Of a DNA stretch of 53,619 nt, positions 1 to 7,320 are shown one piece after another. The notes below the pieces were generated by a model. That model did no database searches and had not been told where the DNA came from. It saw only the letters and a list, made by a program, of their open reading frames with translations. The stretch is taken from IMG/VR virus record IMGVR_UViG_3300020183_000101, positions 1 to 53,619 of that record. The stretch is one strand, 5' to 3'. Position 1 is the stretch's first letter, and each line of letters starts with the position of its first letter. This stretch comes from a virus. Both the position numbers and the translations under genes were made by a program.

Positions 1-214
1 ATCCACCAATATCAAGTTGATTCATAAAATCGTCCATCGCATCCATATCAGGATTTTCTGCTTTCCTTCTTGCTTGACGAAGTATTGTAGCAGCAGAACG
101 ATTTGCCTTGGAAAGCTTCTCTGCCCAAATCATTTCACTTAGCTCTACTGATTCTCCTTTGATAATTTTGTCACATATTGCCTCTAATCTTAATCTATAT
201 TGCGTGGAGAGCAT
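1..214 (-). CDS. Conserved hypothetical protein, 3' end cut by window edge
   Basis: An open frame runs from an ATG at 214 down to the window edge with no stop, giving at least 71 residues. The start MLSTQYRLRLEAICDKI is followed by a charged, probably helical stretch rich in Lys, Arg and Glu (KANRSAATILRQARRKAEN), then an acidic segment (DMDAMDDF). It is the last gene of a co-directional run of small genes that begins at 2009. The upstream signal is weak (GGA, 10 bases before ATG). From memory, similar short proteins occur in T4-like cyanophages with no assigned role. I see no catalytic motif and assign no function. Confidence 0.7.
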   Translation of the reverse strand, partial: MLSTQYRLRLEAICDKIIKGESVELSEMIWAEKLSKANRSAATILRQARRKAENPDMDAMDDFMNQLDIGG

Positions 215-233
215 AAGATTTTCCAAATATAGT

Positions 234-473
234 TTATTTATTTTTAGATTGTAACTCATTCATCAACTCTTTTGCAAGTTGATTTGAGCGTCTCCACATT
301 ACATATTGTGCCCAGGGTGTTTTGGGATTGTTTATCACCCACCAACGAAATCTTGCAAGTTTATTATTTACAATCTTACCTGTAAAATAAACTGCCTTTG
401 CAATACTTTCATCGGTAACAATGAGGTATGTAACACAAGCAAAAATAATCAGATAAACATATTGAGCAGTCAT
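234..473 (-). CDS. Small membrane protein, 79 aa
   Basis: The N-terminus (about residues 5-20, YVYLIIFACVTYLIV) is one hydrophobic helix, followed by a strongly basic, Trp-rich tail (RFRWWVINNP, WRRSN). By the positive-inside rule the C-terminus should lie in the cytoplasm, with the helix in the inner membrane. The ATG overlaps the stop of the upstream gene by four bases (ATGA), so the two are translationally coupled. The function is not recognisable. Its place among small secreted and membrane proteins would fit a role at the host envelope, for example lysis or exclusion, but that is only inference. Confidence 0.75.
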   Translation of the reverse strand: MTAQYVYLIIFACVTYLIVTDESIAKAVYFTGKIVNNKLARFRWWVINNPKTPWAQYVMWRRSNQLAKELMNELQSKNK

Positions 474-640
474 CGTCTTAAAGTTTTAAGATATTCTAGA
501 ACATTCTCTCTGACCCACATCAATTCGTGATAACACTTTTGATTGTGAGCGCACTGTCTTAATTCATTATCTGGTTTATACACAGACTCAATAAACAAAT
601 CTAAACCACGATTCCATTTAACATCAGGTGATTCATCCAT
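470..640 (-). CDS. Hypothetical protein, 56 aa
   Basis: The chosen start is the ATG at 640 (MDESPDVKWNRGLDLFIE), which overlaps the stop of the preceding 55-aa gene in an ATGGATGA junction. A longer reading would begin at a GTG at 679, but it would lie wholly inside the neighbour, so it is less likely. The protein is hydrophilic, with two Cys in 'QCAHNQKC' and a C-terminal Leu/Arg-rich helix. No family is recognised. It is coupled downstream to the membrane-protein gene by a four-base overlap. Confidence 0.65.
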   Translation of the reverse strand: MDESPDVKWNRGLDLFIESVYKPDNELRQCAHNQKCYHELMWVRENVLEYLKTLRR

Positions 641-800
641 CTTTTTTAACAATCGCAGGACAGGTTGGAATAGTTTCACGAATTGTTTGAATAAGTTCGT
701 TTTTTAAACTTGTCGATATGGAACCATTAGATTCAATATTACGAATAACACTTGCTGCTTGATTACAACTAATGATAGTTGTGAGAAACAGAGCAACCAT
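633..800 (-). CDS. Short lipoprotein-like secreted peptide, 55 aa
   Basis: This frame starts at the ATG at 800, eight bases after a clear AGGAG Shine-Dalgarno sequence, and ends at 633. It begins MVALFLTTIISCNQAASVI: a short hydrophobic stretch ending in IISC, which fits the lipobox pattern [LVI][ASTVI][GAS]C, although the usual basic n-region is missing. The rest is hydrophilic with a second Cys near the end (TCPAI). A late-type promoter (TTAAATA on the minus strand, 823-829) lies just upstream. Small phage lipoproteins overlapping another small gene recall outer-membrane spanins, but it is shorter than typical ones, so that reading is weak. Confidence 0.6.
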   Translation of the reverse strand: MVALFLTTIISCNQAASVIRNIESNGSISTSLKNELIQTIRETIPTCPAIVKKDG

Positions 801-822
801 TGGCTTTCTCCTATTCTTCTAC

Positions 823-829
823 TATTTAA
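823..829 (-). promoter_or_regulatory. Late-promoter-like -10 box (TTAAATA)
   Basis: The minus strand reads TTAAATA about 23 bases before the ATG at 800. It resembles the T4-like late promoter box (TATAAATA) and the repeated ATAAATA/CTAAATA boxes seen in front of many genes in this window. It would drive the small-gene run from 800 downward. Confidence 0.45.
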
Positions 830-836
830 TCAAGTT

Positions 837-1235
837 TCAGTCCCAACTCACATTCTGAAGTAGAAATCCAGGCATCACCATTGACCAGGAACCCTGATCT
901 GCCACACCTGAAACTCTATATTGCCACTTGTAGGCAAACTTATTATGACTATCCCAAGTCATAAAACCTTTCTCCTTATCAAACCAGGACTTAATTGTCA
1001 GTCCAAAGCGATTAGAGTAAATGTTGCGAGTGCGAAGTGCTCCACCAGTCTCACGAGTTTCTACCACTTTACAGGTATCAAACTGCGTCTGCAGACTCAC
1101 ATCCAGAGCACACGGAGTTTCATAGGTGAATGTGCGATATACCTTTGGTTTTGTCGGTGTTTTGATAGTGACATCGTGATTATGTGCGAGTGCTGGTGTA
1201 GTTAGCAGTGCAGCAGTAAGTAATAGTGATTTCAT
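837..1235 (-). CDS. Secreted protein with Sec signal peptide, 132 aa
   Basis: The N-terminus MKSLLLTAALLTTPALA is a textbook signal peptide: a Lys, a Leu/Ala core and an ALA cleavage site before HNHD. The mature part, about 115 residues, has two Cys (TPCALDV and DTCKVVE) that could form a disulfide, and several aromatic beta-like segments. The ATG overlaps the upstream stop in ATGA. A phage gene with a signal peptide implies action in the host periplasm. No enzyme motif is seen and I cannot name the family. The signal peptide is certain from sequence; the role is unknown. Confidence 0.8.
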   Translation of the reverse strand: MKSLLLTAALLTTPALAHNHDVTIKTPTKPKVYRTFTYETPCALDVSLQTQFDTCKVVETRETGGALRTRNIYSNRFGLTIKSWFDKEKGFMTWDSHNKFAYKWQYRVSGVADQGSWSMVMPGFLLQNVSWD

Positions 1236-1450
1236 TTTTCAATCTTCCAGTGTTCGTTACCAGTTTTTTGTACCCAAAAGCAGTACTGACGATTTAGAGA
1301 AACAAGAAAGAGTTTATCATCAGTCTCCTGCTCTACTTCACAGGAGTGAAAAGAACCCATGATATTCACAAAGCGGTTCTTCGCTTTCGAACTCAGAGGA
1401 GTTACATTCACAAATTTCTTTTTGGTTTTTGGAGCTTTCATAGTGATCAT
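1232..1450 (-). CDS. Hypothetical basic protein, 72 aa
   Basis: The sequence has a Lys-rich start (MITMKAPKTKKKFVNV) and a beta-rich C-terminal half with two Cys and several aromatic residues (RQYCFWVQKTGNEHW). The first ATG at 1450 is preferred because a GGAGG lies ten bases upstream; a second ATG at 1441 is 19 bases from it. It is coupled to the secreted protein gene downstream by a four-base overlap. No function is recognisable. The basic tail followed by a compact beta unit could bind nucleic acid or a partner, but nothing in the sequence proves that. Confidence 0.7.
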   Translation of the reverse strand: MITMKAPKTKKKFVNVTPLSSKAKNRFVNIMGSFHSCEVEQETDDKLFLVSLNRQYCFWVQKTGNEHWKIEK

Positions 1451-1477
1451 AGTTTTTCAACCTCCACAAAGGTTATT

Positions 1478-1915
1478 TTACAGTGTTTGATTGGTCAGTG
1501 TCAAGTAGTGTAAATATTCTTCATAAAGCACTTCTTCCATTTGGTGTGCTTGTTGTTCCCAGGGTTGATCCTGATAGTCTAGTTCAGAGCAATCAATACC
1601 CCTCCAGTGTCTTTTACCATAACGGTCCTTAAGTGCCCCTTTAACGTGCTGATAGACGTGCCAGAGTTCATGTAAAAGAGTCTTGGTATAATGCTCATGA
1701 GTCATGAAATTATGCATTTCAATCTCAAAAGAACGAGGTCTGTAGTCACAGTCAGTTGCCCAGACCCACCCATAAACCCCCTCACGGTACAATCCACGGT
1801 GATGAATGGAAATGTCTAGTTTGTGTCTGGGAAGGTGCTTAGAGACGAACCAATGGACTATACGCTCGCAGCGTTTTTTGCTATAATTGTATCCAGAAGT
1901 TTCAAGAGAGAGCAT
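1478..1915 (-). CDS. Zincin metallopeptidase-like protein (SprT-like), 145 aa
   Basis: Residues 82-86 read HELWH, the HExxH zinc site, inside a predicted helix (KTLLHELWHVYQHVKG). A later Glu-rich helix (WEQQAHQMEEVLYEE, from about residue 118) may supply the third zinc ligand, as in small SprT- and ImmA-type zincins. The length of 145 aa matches minimal members of these families. The N-terminal part holds an antiparallel beta-like segment (LDISIHHRG, EIEMHNF), also usual for SprT-like domains. The target is unknown; DNA-bound or tail-associated proteins are possible. The gene overlaps the preceding 35-aa gene by 14 bases. The fold call is good; peptidase activity is inferred. Confidence 0.8.
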   Translation of the reverse strand: MLSLETSGYNYSKKRCERIVHWFVSKHLPRHKLDISIHHRGLYREGVYGWVWATDCDYRPRSFEIEMHNFMTHEHYTKTLLHELWHVYQHVKGALKDRYGKRHWRGIDCSELDYQDQPWEQQAHQMEEVLYEEYLHYLTLTNQTL

Positions 1916-2009
1916 AGTTCAAAACAGATTGGGTCAAACGAACGCCCCAGTTCATTAGAGCCATGAAGGACGCAACAAAGATCAGTCTGTCAAGATTTGA
2001 GTACCTCAT
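1902..2009 (-). CDS. Very short membrane protein, 35 aa
   Basis: A complete frame from the ATG at 2009 (MRYSNLDRLIFVASFMALMNW) to a stop at 1902. One hydrophobic segment (about residues 8-20) follows a basic start, which suggests a single membrane-spanning helix. AAGG lies six bases before the ATG, a usable ribosome binding site. The 14-base overlap with the metallopeptidase gene suggests coupled translation. It sits directly after the strong terminator at 2039-2065, so it would be the first gene of the next unit. No family is known to me. Confidence 0.55.
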   Translation of the reverse strand: MRYSNLDRLIFVASFMALMNWGVRLTQSVLNYALS

Positions 2010-2038
2010 TGGGTGCCTTGCGTATGTAACCACTATAA

Positions 2039-2065
2039 AACCCCCCAGGTCGGTTCTGGGGGGTT
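2039..2065 (-). terminator. Rho-independent terminator after the fibre block
   Basis: A perfect 10-base-pair GC-rich stem (2039-2048 with 2056-2065: AACCCCCCAG/CTGGGGGGTT) around a seven-base loop. On the minus strand the stem ends in a short T run (TTTTATAG). It lies 25 bases beyond the stop at 2090 and separates the long fibre transcript from the small-gene run. Confidence 0.85.
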
Positions 2066-2089
2066 AGTGTGCCAGTTTTTGAACTGTCC

Positions 2090-2986
2090 CTATGCGCCAG
2101 TGATTGCCTTATAATATCCACTAACTTCACCGAGAACAATATAGTTTGTCATTGTAGATGCGTTTCCTACAGTGTTAATTCCAACAAAGTCAAATACAGT
2201 ATAACCGATTGATGTGGTTAATGTTGGTCCAAGGTTGGAATTGAGACCACCATTTCTCCAGTGAATTGGTCTGCTAACTCCATTCAATGAAACTGCAGTA
2301 CAAGTTCTTGCTGTACCAGTTTGATGGACAATAACCTTAAATGGGATTGTGAAGTTATTGAAACTAGTTCCTGTTGGAATATCATTTACTTCCACAGAAA
2401 TGTCACCTGTTGGACCTGTTGCAAATCCAATATTTCCAGTTGTTCCCCCATAAGAAATAGTTACTCCAGTACCAGTAACTACTCTGATTAGTTTTTCTGC
2501 TCTATTAGTAATTCTTAAATCTGTTGCAGCAAATGCAACATTAGTTTCAAATGCGTCCCTGGTTAAATTATAAGTTAGAGTTCTATTTGTAATACCGTAA
2601 ACAAGAAGTCCAGCACCATCAACATCAGCGGTAATAGAAGACCAACCTACACCAATATAATTACTCTTTGTGTAAGTATTTGTTGTATCTAATTCAGTGG
2701 TAGATCCATGAACAATAATTCCATCATTTACAGTAGCAGCACTTACAACAATTGATGGTTCTTCACTTAAACCAGTGGAATTTCCAGTAACATTACCAGT
2801 AAGAACCCCAACAAATCCAGTAGCAGTTACAATTCCAACTTCACCTAGGAAAATGTTATTGCCAACTTGAACTGTTGATTTGGGATTACCTGTACCAAAA
2901 CCAATAGCACTCTTCTCAGTATTATATGAAATGGGTAAAGAACCAATACCAGATGTATAATCTGCTAATTGTGCTGCTCTAGTCAT
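2090..2986 (-). CDS. Virion structural / tail-fibre-like protein, 298 aa
   Basis: The start MTRAAQLADYTSGIGSLP resembles the 'MSRAxDL' start of the next fibre. It is followed by fibre-type repeats (VGNNIFLGEVGIVTATGFVG) and then a globular C-terminal half of about 200 residues. That half is clearly paralogous to the 250-aa protein at 12497-13249: both share 'AFETN', 'ELR/DLRI', 'GNIG', 'PTGDI', 'GxARTCTA' and a final 'NYxVxGxVSG'. Thr/Asn/Gly-rich composition and beta-strand periodicity are typical of trimeric fibres. An ATAAATA late promoter with a very short leader lies upstream (3001-3007). The likely place is the tail fibre or baseplate periphery; the receptor is unknown. Confidence 0.75.
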   Translation of the reverse strand: MTRAAQLADYTSGIGSLPISYNTEKSAIGFGTGNPKSTVQVGNNIFLGEVGIVTATGFVGVLTGNVTGNSTGLSEEPSIVVSAATVNDGIIVHGSTTELDTTNTYTKSNYIGVGWSSITADVDGAGLLVYGITNRTLTYNLTRDAFETNVAFAATDLRITNRAEKLIRVVTGTGVTISYGGTTGNIGFATGPTGDISVEVNDIPTGTSFNNFTIPFKVIVHQTGTARTCTAVSLNGVSRPIHWRNGGLNSNLGPTLTTSIGYTVFDFVGINTVGNASTMTNYIVLGEVSGYYKAITGA

Positions 2987-3000
2987 TATCGTTTTTTAGT

Positions 3001-3007
3001 TATTTAT
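3001..3007 (-). promoter_or_regulatory. Late promoter ATAAATA
   Basis: The minus strand reads ATAAATAACTAAAAAA and then leads into the ATG at 2986. The same 16 bases occur before the genes starting at 5934, 10919 and 17305. Confidence 0.75.
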
Positions 3008-3024
3008 GATTAGATTAGATTGAT

Positions 3025-5934
3025 TTACGTAACGATATTAAAAGTTCCAACCATAGCTGCGTGAATGGTGCATTGATAAACTAAAGTATTTGGGGCATCA
3101 AAAGGAACTGTAAATATTTGCGTTCCAGTTTGAGATCCACTCAAGAATGCAGAAGTATATGCAGATCCTCCACTGCTTGTGCGAATCGCAAATGGGTGAC
3201 TGCCTCCAGTAGAGTTTTCAAAAATGTAAGTAAATCCTCTGTGTAAATAAAGAGTTGGATTATCGGTGCTATTCAATACTCCAGGACCAGCGAGTCTATA
3301 TGCAGAAGCTCCACTTGAGGTTATATAGTATTTGAGAGCAAATCCAATATCTGTTCCATCACCAGTTGTAGTAGTGGATCTGAAAGAGGTTGCTGTTGTA
3401 ATACCAGAAACATTCAGTTGTTTAGCAAATAGTGTCGTCCCAGTGACCGTTGTAATACCAGCAAAGGTTGAAACACCAGAAACTGAAAGTCCACCAAGAG
3501 TGTTGATGTTATATGGAGTATTGATAAAGTTTGAATTCGTTTGAACCGAATTACCCATATAACCGTGATTGACACACTGATAATGTAAGACAATCGGTGT
3601 TGTGTCAGTGACAGTAATTTCTGTATAAGCACCAGCACTTCCAGCGGTTCCGTTTGGTGTTACATTAGTAGTGTATTGAGTTGTTTTATCTGCTTCTAGG
3701 TAAAAACGAAGTGGATGAGAACTATTACTACCGTCTGCTTGGTCAAAACGATATGTTTTTCCAGGTAACAGTGTAATAAATGGAGACTCTCTACCATCAA
3801 TAAGATATCCACTAGCAGATCCAGTTCCATAATAACGGTGATTTGTCGTCTTTGTAGCAACAGTGACAACAAATGTTTCTGTTGCAGAACTTGCAGCACC
3901 TACAAGTGCCTTGTAGTCAGAAAGTTGTCTAACGGTAGCAATACCAGTTACACTTAGATTATTAAATGTAGAAGTTCCTGATGTATTAATACCAGGAATA
4001 CCACCACCACCGCCAGGAAGATTAGTTAATCCTGATCCATCACCAACGAATGATGATGCTGTAACTACACCAGAAACTCTTACATTACCTTGAACAGTGA
4101 GTTTTGATGTTGGTTGTGTGCTACCAATACCCACATTTCCATTTGTATTATCACCACCAGTTACAGTAATTCTTTCAACAGCATTAAAGTCTGGAGTCCC
4201 AGTTCCAGAGAAAATTCTTACACTACTTTGTGCTGAAGTTGTTTGTGGTGCAATATAAAGATCTCCTGTTGCACTTGGAGAAATCTGAGAGTATGACTTG
4301 TCATCCAGAGATGCAACAATACTCGTATATTCATGGAACTCAAGTGGATTTGCTGCACTGACAAGTTCAAATCTCAGACCATCATTTAAAGATCCACCAC
4401 TAATATATGCTCCAGTTGTGCTGATGAATCTATTTGCTGTGGTAAGTCCTACGTTGATGTTAGTTCCTTGAATGTTAGAAATAGTTGCAACACCAGTAAC
4501 AGGTGAATCAATATTTCCAAAAAAACTTCCCGTCGCATGTCCCGATAAAGTTCCATAGAAAGTCGTGGCAGTAATTACACCACTTACATATTGATCACCC
4601 TCTATGCTCAAAGGTGATGATGGATATAAAGATCCGATACCAACTTTTGTGCTGGGATTAACTGCAAAGGTTCCAATTGCTGCGCCATCAGTTGGTCCAA
4701 CAATAATATTTGTAAGGGATCCAGATGCTCCACCCTCACCAATTAGAATGGTCTTTTGATAATCTGTACCATGAGCAGCAGTTGCAATTCCCACAAAAGG
4801 ATTTACGCTACCACTAGCATCTGCAATGACTGCAGTTGCATTTGCATGTGTAAATGCACCAGCAACACTCAGAGATCCTTGAAGAGTTGTAGATCCTGAG
4901 ATTGTTGCAGCACCAGATACTTGAGTTGATCCTTCAACCCATAGATTTGCTTTTGGATCTACAGTTCCAATTCCAACTTCAGATGAAATATATGCACTAC
5001 CAGTTACCTGAAGTCTTTGCTCAGGAACTAAAGTGGATGTTCCCGATCCTATTAGAACAGGACCGTCGATGAATGATGAAATTCCAGTTACTTCAATGGA
5101 TGGGAAGTTCTGAGTTGCCTGAGAAATTGCAGCGTTAATTGATGCTGCGGTTGTGCCATCAACAGAAGTGATATTTTTAAGTTCTCTTATTGAACTTAAA
5201 ACTTCAGTTGCACCAATGCTAATAGAATTTACCGTAGCAATTCCACTTACATTTAGTTTTTGTGTAGAAAGATCAGTTGTTGAAGTTACTCCAAGAGTTG
5301 TAATTCCAGTTACTCTGAGTTCTGTGAATAAGTTTGGAGAACTCTGAATTGCCGCTTCGATTGTTGCTGTTGTAGTAGCATCAAGTGAAGCAATATTTTG
5401 AAGTTGTCTAGCAGCAGTCAGGACAGTTGCTGCACCTATTGCAAAAGATCCTGTGGTAGTTACACCATTGATAGTCACATTGCCTAGAACTGATAATGTC
5501 GAACTTGCGGTTGTTGTCCCAATTCCAACATTACCAAGAGTATGAATACCAGTATTGTTCTGTGTCCATTTTGAAGAAGGACCAGTTGTTACAGTAACGA
5601 TACCTGAAGATACTGGAGTAACAAAGAAATTCTCTCCACCAAAATCTATGGTTCCCGCAACACCAACCAGAGAACCGCCATCGAGCACAACTACACCAGC
5701 ACCTTGTCCAACAATACCCGTGAGACCAGATCCGTCTCCAAAGAAAGCTCCTGTTGCTTTAAAGGAAGTTGCCGATACAATTCCAGTAAATTCACCATCA
5801 CCTTCTACACTAAGAGGAGATGTTGGAATTGTCGTTCCAATACCGACTTTTCCACTTTGAGTTATGGCAAAAGGAGATCCATCTCTGACCTCCAGTATAT
5901 TCACTAGTTTAGATAAGTCTCTAGCTCTAGACAT
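3025..5934 (-). CDS. Long tail-fibre protein with two C-terminal cupredoxin-like domains, 969 aa
   Basis: The N-terminal two thirds are tandem fibre modules of the type VGIGTT-P-x-S-x-L-S-V-x-G and ATSFxGDGSGLT (near residues 65 and 630). The last third differs. Two domains each show a His in 'SHP' (about residues 739 and 912) followed by Y-Q-C-x-x-H-x-x-M (YQCVNHGYM near 787, YQCTIHAAM near 955). That order and spacing (His, then Cys-x2-His-x2-Met) is the type-1 copper ligand set of amicyanin-like cupredoxins. The tail tip may therefore bind copper or use the fold as a beta-sandwich adhesin. A strong late promoter lies upstream. The fibre role is likely; copper binding is inference. Confidence 0.8.
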   Translation of the reverse strand: MSRARDLSKLVNILEVRDGSPFAITQSGKVGIGTTIPTSPLSVEGDGEFTGIVSATSFKATGAFFGDGSGLTGIVGQGAGVVVLDGGSLVGVAGTIDFGGENFFVTPVSSGIVTVTTGPSSKWTQNNTGIHTLGNVGIGTTTASSTLSVLGNVTINGVTTTGSFAIGAATVLTAARQLQNIASLDATTTATIEAAIQSSPNLFTELRVTGITTLGVTSTTDLSTQKLNVSGIATVNSISIGATEVLSSIRELKNITSVDGTTAASINAAISQATQNFPSIEVTGISSFIDGPVLIGSGTSTLVPEQRLQVTGSAYISSEVGIGTVDPKANLWVEGSTQVSGAATISGSTTLQGSLSVAGAFTHANATAVIADASGSVNPFVGIATAAHGTDYQKTILIGEGGASGSLTNIIVGPTDGAAIGTFAVNPSTKVGIGSLYPSSPLSIEGDQYVSGVITATTFYGTLSGHATGSFFGNIDSPVTGVATISNIQGTNINVGLTTANRFISTTGAYISGGSLNDGLRFELVSAANPLEFHEYTSIVASLDDKSYSQISPSATGDLYIAPQTTSAQSSVRIFSGTGTPDFNAVERITVTGGDNTNGNVGIGSTQPTSKLTVQGNVRVSGVVTASSFVGDGSGLTNLPGGGGGIPGINTSGTSTFNNLSVTGIATVRQLSDYKALVGAASSATETFVVTVATKTTNHRYYGTGSASGYLIDGRESPFITLLPGKTYRFDQADGSNSSHPLRFYLEADKTTQYTTNVTPNGTAGSAGAYTEITVTDTTPIVLHYQCVNHGYMGNSVQTNSNFINTPYNINTLGGLSVSGVSTFAGITTVTGTTLFAKQLNVSGITTATSFRSTTTTGDGTDIGFALKYYITSSGASAYRLAGPGVLNSTDNPTLYLHRGFTYIFENSTGGSHPFAIRTSSGGSAYTSAFLSGSQTGTQIFTVPFDAPNTLVYQCTIHAAMVGTFNIVT

Positions 5935-5950
5935 CTTATTGTTTTTTAGT

Positions 5951-5957
5951 TATTTAT
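5951..5957 (-). promoter_or_regulatory. Late promoter ATAAATA
   Basis: ATAAATAACTAAAAAA on the minus strand, 17 bases before the ATG at 5934 of the 969-aa fibre gene. Same leader as at 3001. Confidence 0.75.
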
Positions 5958-5963
5958 TCTCTT

Positions 5964-6638
5964 TTATCTCGCAGCATCCCAAGCACACTGAGCACGAATA
6001 CCATCTTGAAGAACATAGTGAAAAAAGATCTGATGATAATATAGACCTTCTTTTTCCACTCTTTTCCCATACCAAGTTTTTTCGTATTCTGTTGGCATTG
6101 GATCACGCCAATGCGGACGTTCGCACCCTTTATAAATCATACCGTCACCAGGTTCAAGATCTACAGATCTATGCTCACCATTTGGAGTTTTAATCCAAAT
6201 CGACCAAGGTTCTTGTAAATTAGTGCTGATATGAACAGTTACAGAGATTTCACACGCAGCTCTATCAGTATGTTTTGTTAATTCTTGTCCAGGAAAATAA
6301 AATCTATCGTAATAATAAGTATCGTATAATTTTCTTCCAATTATTTTTTCAAGTTTGATTCTAATCTGAGAATGAATTTCTCTGTATTGTGGATGATGGT
6401 ACCTGGCAAGAGATCCCTCCACTTGTTGTTCTACTGGGTCGTGATAAAATTTATCAATAGATCCAAAGTAATTTATTTGACCTCTTTCCATTGGGACTGG
6501 ATGATACAGTTCCTCAGGATCCCATAAATTTTTTACAACAAAGTATCCATCCCTATCAAAATCTTCATTTCTAGTCCATGAAGTTCCAGTGTTAATTCTC
6601 TCTTGAAAGAGAAGATCTTCTTCTGTCATTACATCCAT
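5964..6638 (-). CDS. 2-oxoglutarate/Fe(II)-dependent oxygenase-like protein, 224 aa
   Basis: The start is taken at the ATG at 6638, eight bases after the upstream stop and preceded by GAGG; an ATG at 6677 would lie inside the neighbour. The double-stranded beta-helix signature is visible: H123-T-D125 in 'LTKHTDRAACEIS', then 'LEPGDGMIYKG' and a distal His near 176 (ERPHW), with a basic residue beyond it for 2-oxoglutarate. Such enzymes hydroxylate proteins, nucleic acids or small molecules with O2, Fe(II) and 2-oxoglutarate. It is paired with another oxygenase just upstream. The substrate is unknown; its position between fibre genes makes a virion protein or a host surface component possible. 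Confidence 0.75.
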   Translation of the reverse strand: MDVMTEEDLLFQERINTGTSWTRNEDFDRDGYFVVKNLWDPEELYHPVPMERGQINYFGSIDKFYHDPVEQQVEGSLARYHHPQYREIHSQIRIKLEKIIGRKLYDTYYYDRFYFPGQELTKHTDRAACEISVTVHISTNLQEPWSIWIKTPNGEHRSVDLEPGDGMIYKGCERPHWRDPMPTEYEKTWYGKRVEKEGLYYHQIFFHYVLQDGIRAQCAWDAAR

Positions 6639-6645
6639 ATTCACC

Positions 6646-7266
6646 TCACTTCCAACGTGGTCCAACTGTCCATCCAACGATAGACTTTCTAATTCCTTTA
6701 GTTACTTTAAGAACCCTATGTTGTGTTCTTGAATCAAAAAGAATAATTGTTCCTTTCTTTCTGGGTGCAATATAAGATCTTCCAGATTCATCCAGAAGTT
6801 GAAGATTTCCTCCTTCATAATCATCTGGATCTGACAATTGAATTACAAAGGATAATTTGCGGACAAGTTCAATGTTTTCATTCAGAAAATCATTTGCAAT
6901 ACCTTGCTCTCTGTTGCCAACAGATTGTGGTTTATACATGCCAGCAACACCTGCATCATTATGCCAACCATAAAACTCCCCTTCACGATAGCGAGTAAAT
7001 TGAAGACTCTCGCCATCAATGTTCCTTAGATCATATAAAAAGTTTTCACGATTTGCTCTCTGTATATAATGCCAGAGGAATCCAGCAACCCAATGATTGG
7101 TTGGAATCCAGGCGTTTTGTGAATTTCTTCTATCTTTATTCAGTGCATCTCCATGAAGTTTGGAGTCTGCCATTTGATTTTCAAAGTTGTTGCTAACATC
7201 ACTTTCAATAACATCAACGATTTCTTTGGGAATGTCTGTATAGTACCAAATAGATTGAAATGCCAT
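6646..7266 (-). CDS. 2OG-Fe(II) oxygenase, prolyl-4-hydroxylase-like, 206 aa
   Basis: This is the clearest oxygenase of the set. It has W-H102-N-D104 (GWHNDAG), the core strand 'KLSFVIQLSDP' with 'YEGGNL', then 'KGTIILFDSRTQH183' and R193, giving the full HxD...H...R site with His-x9-Arg. These features match the P4H/PKHD (PiuC-like) group, which usually acts on Pro or other residues in proteins. The length (206 aa) fits a single catalytic domain. A sigma70-type promoter (TTGACT-17-TACAAT, 7292-7320) lies directly upstream, unlike the late promoters of the fibre genes. A substrate among the nearby glycine/proline-rich adhesins is an attractive but untested idea. Confidence 0.85.
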   Translation of the reverse strand: MAFQSIWYYTDIPKEIVDVIESDVSNNFENQMADSKLHGDALNKDRRNSQNAWIPTNHWVAGFLWHYIQRANRENFLYDLRNIDGESLQFTRYREGEFYGWHNDAGVAGMYKPQSVGNREQGIANDFLNENIELVRKLSFVIQLSDPDDYEGGNLQLLDESGRSYIAPRKKGTIILFDSRTQHRVLKVTKGIRKSIVGWTVGPRWK

Positions 7267-7291
7267 ACTATTTTAATTACACCTATAATTT

Positions 7292-7320
7292 ATTGTAAGA
7301 TACTTTTTTTGAATAGTCAA
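7292..7320 (-). promoter_or_regulatory. sigma70-type promoter for oxygenase genes
   Basis: On the minus strand TTGACT (7315-7320) and TACAAT (7292-7297) are separated by exactly 17 bases, each one base off consensus. The -35 overlaps the stop of the upstream gene. It suggests host-polymerase transcription before the late programme. Confidence 0.6.

Noticed and set aside
3025-3900. Host-derived plastocyanin (petE), known in some cyanophages
   Set aside because: The copper-like motifs are inside a fibre protein with no signal peptide and have amicyanin-type spacing (Cys-x2-His-x2-Met), not the Cys-x2-His-x4-Met of plastocyanin.
5555-5860. A proline-rich plus-strand frame of 101 aa
   Set aside because: Pro/Thr-rich plus-strand products are what Gly/Val/Thr-rich minus-strand fibre codons give in reverse; it lies within the 969-aa fibre gene.
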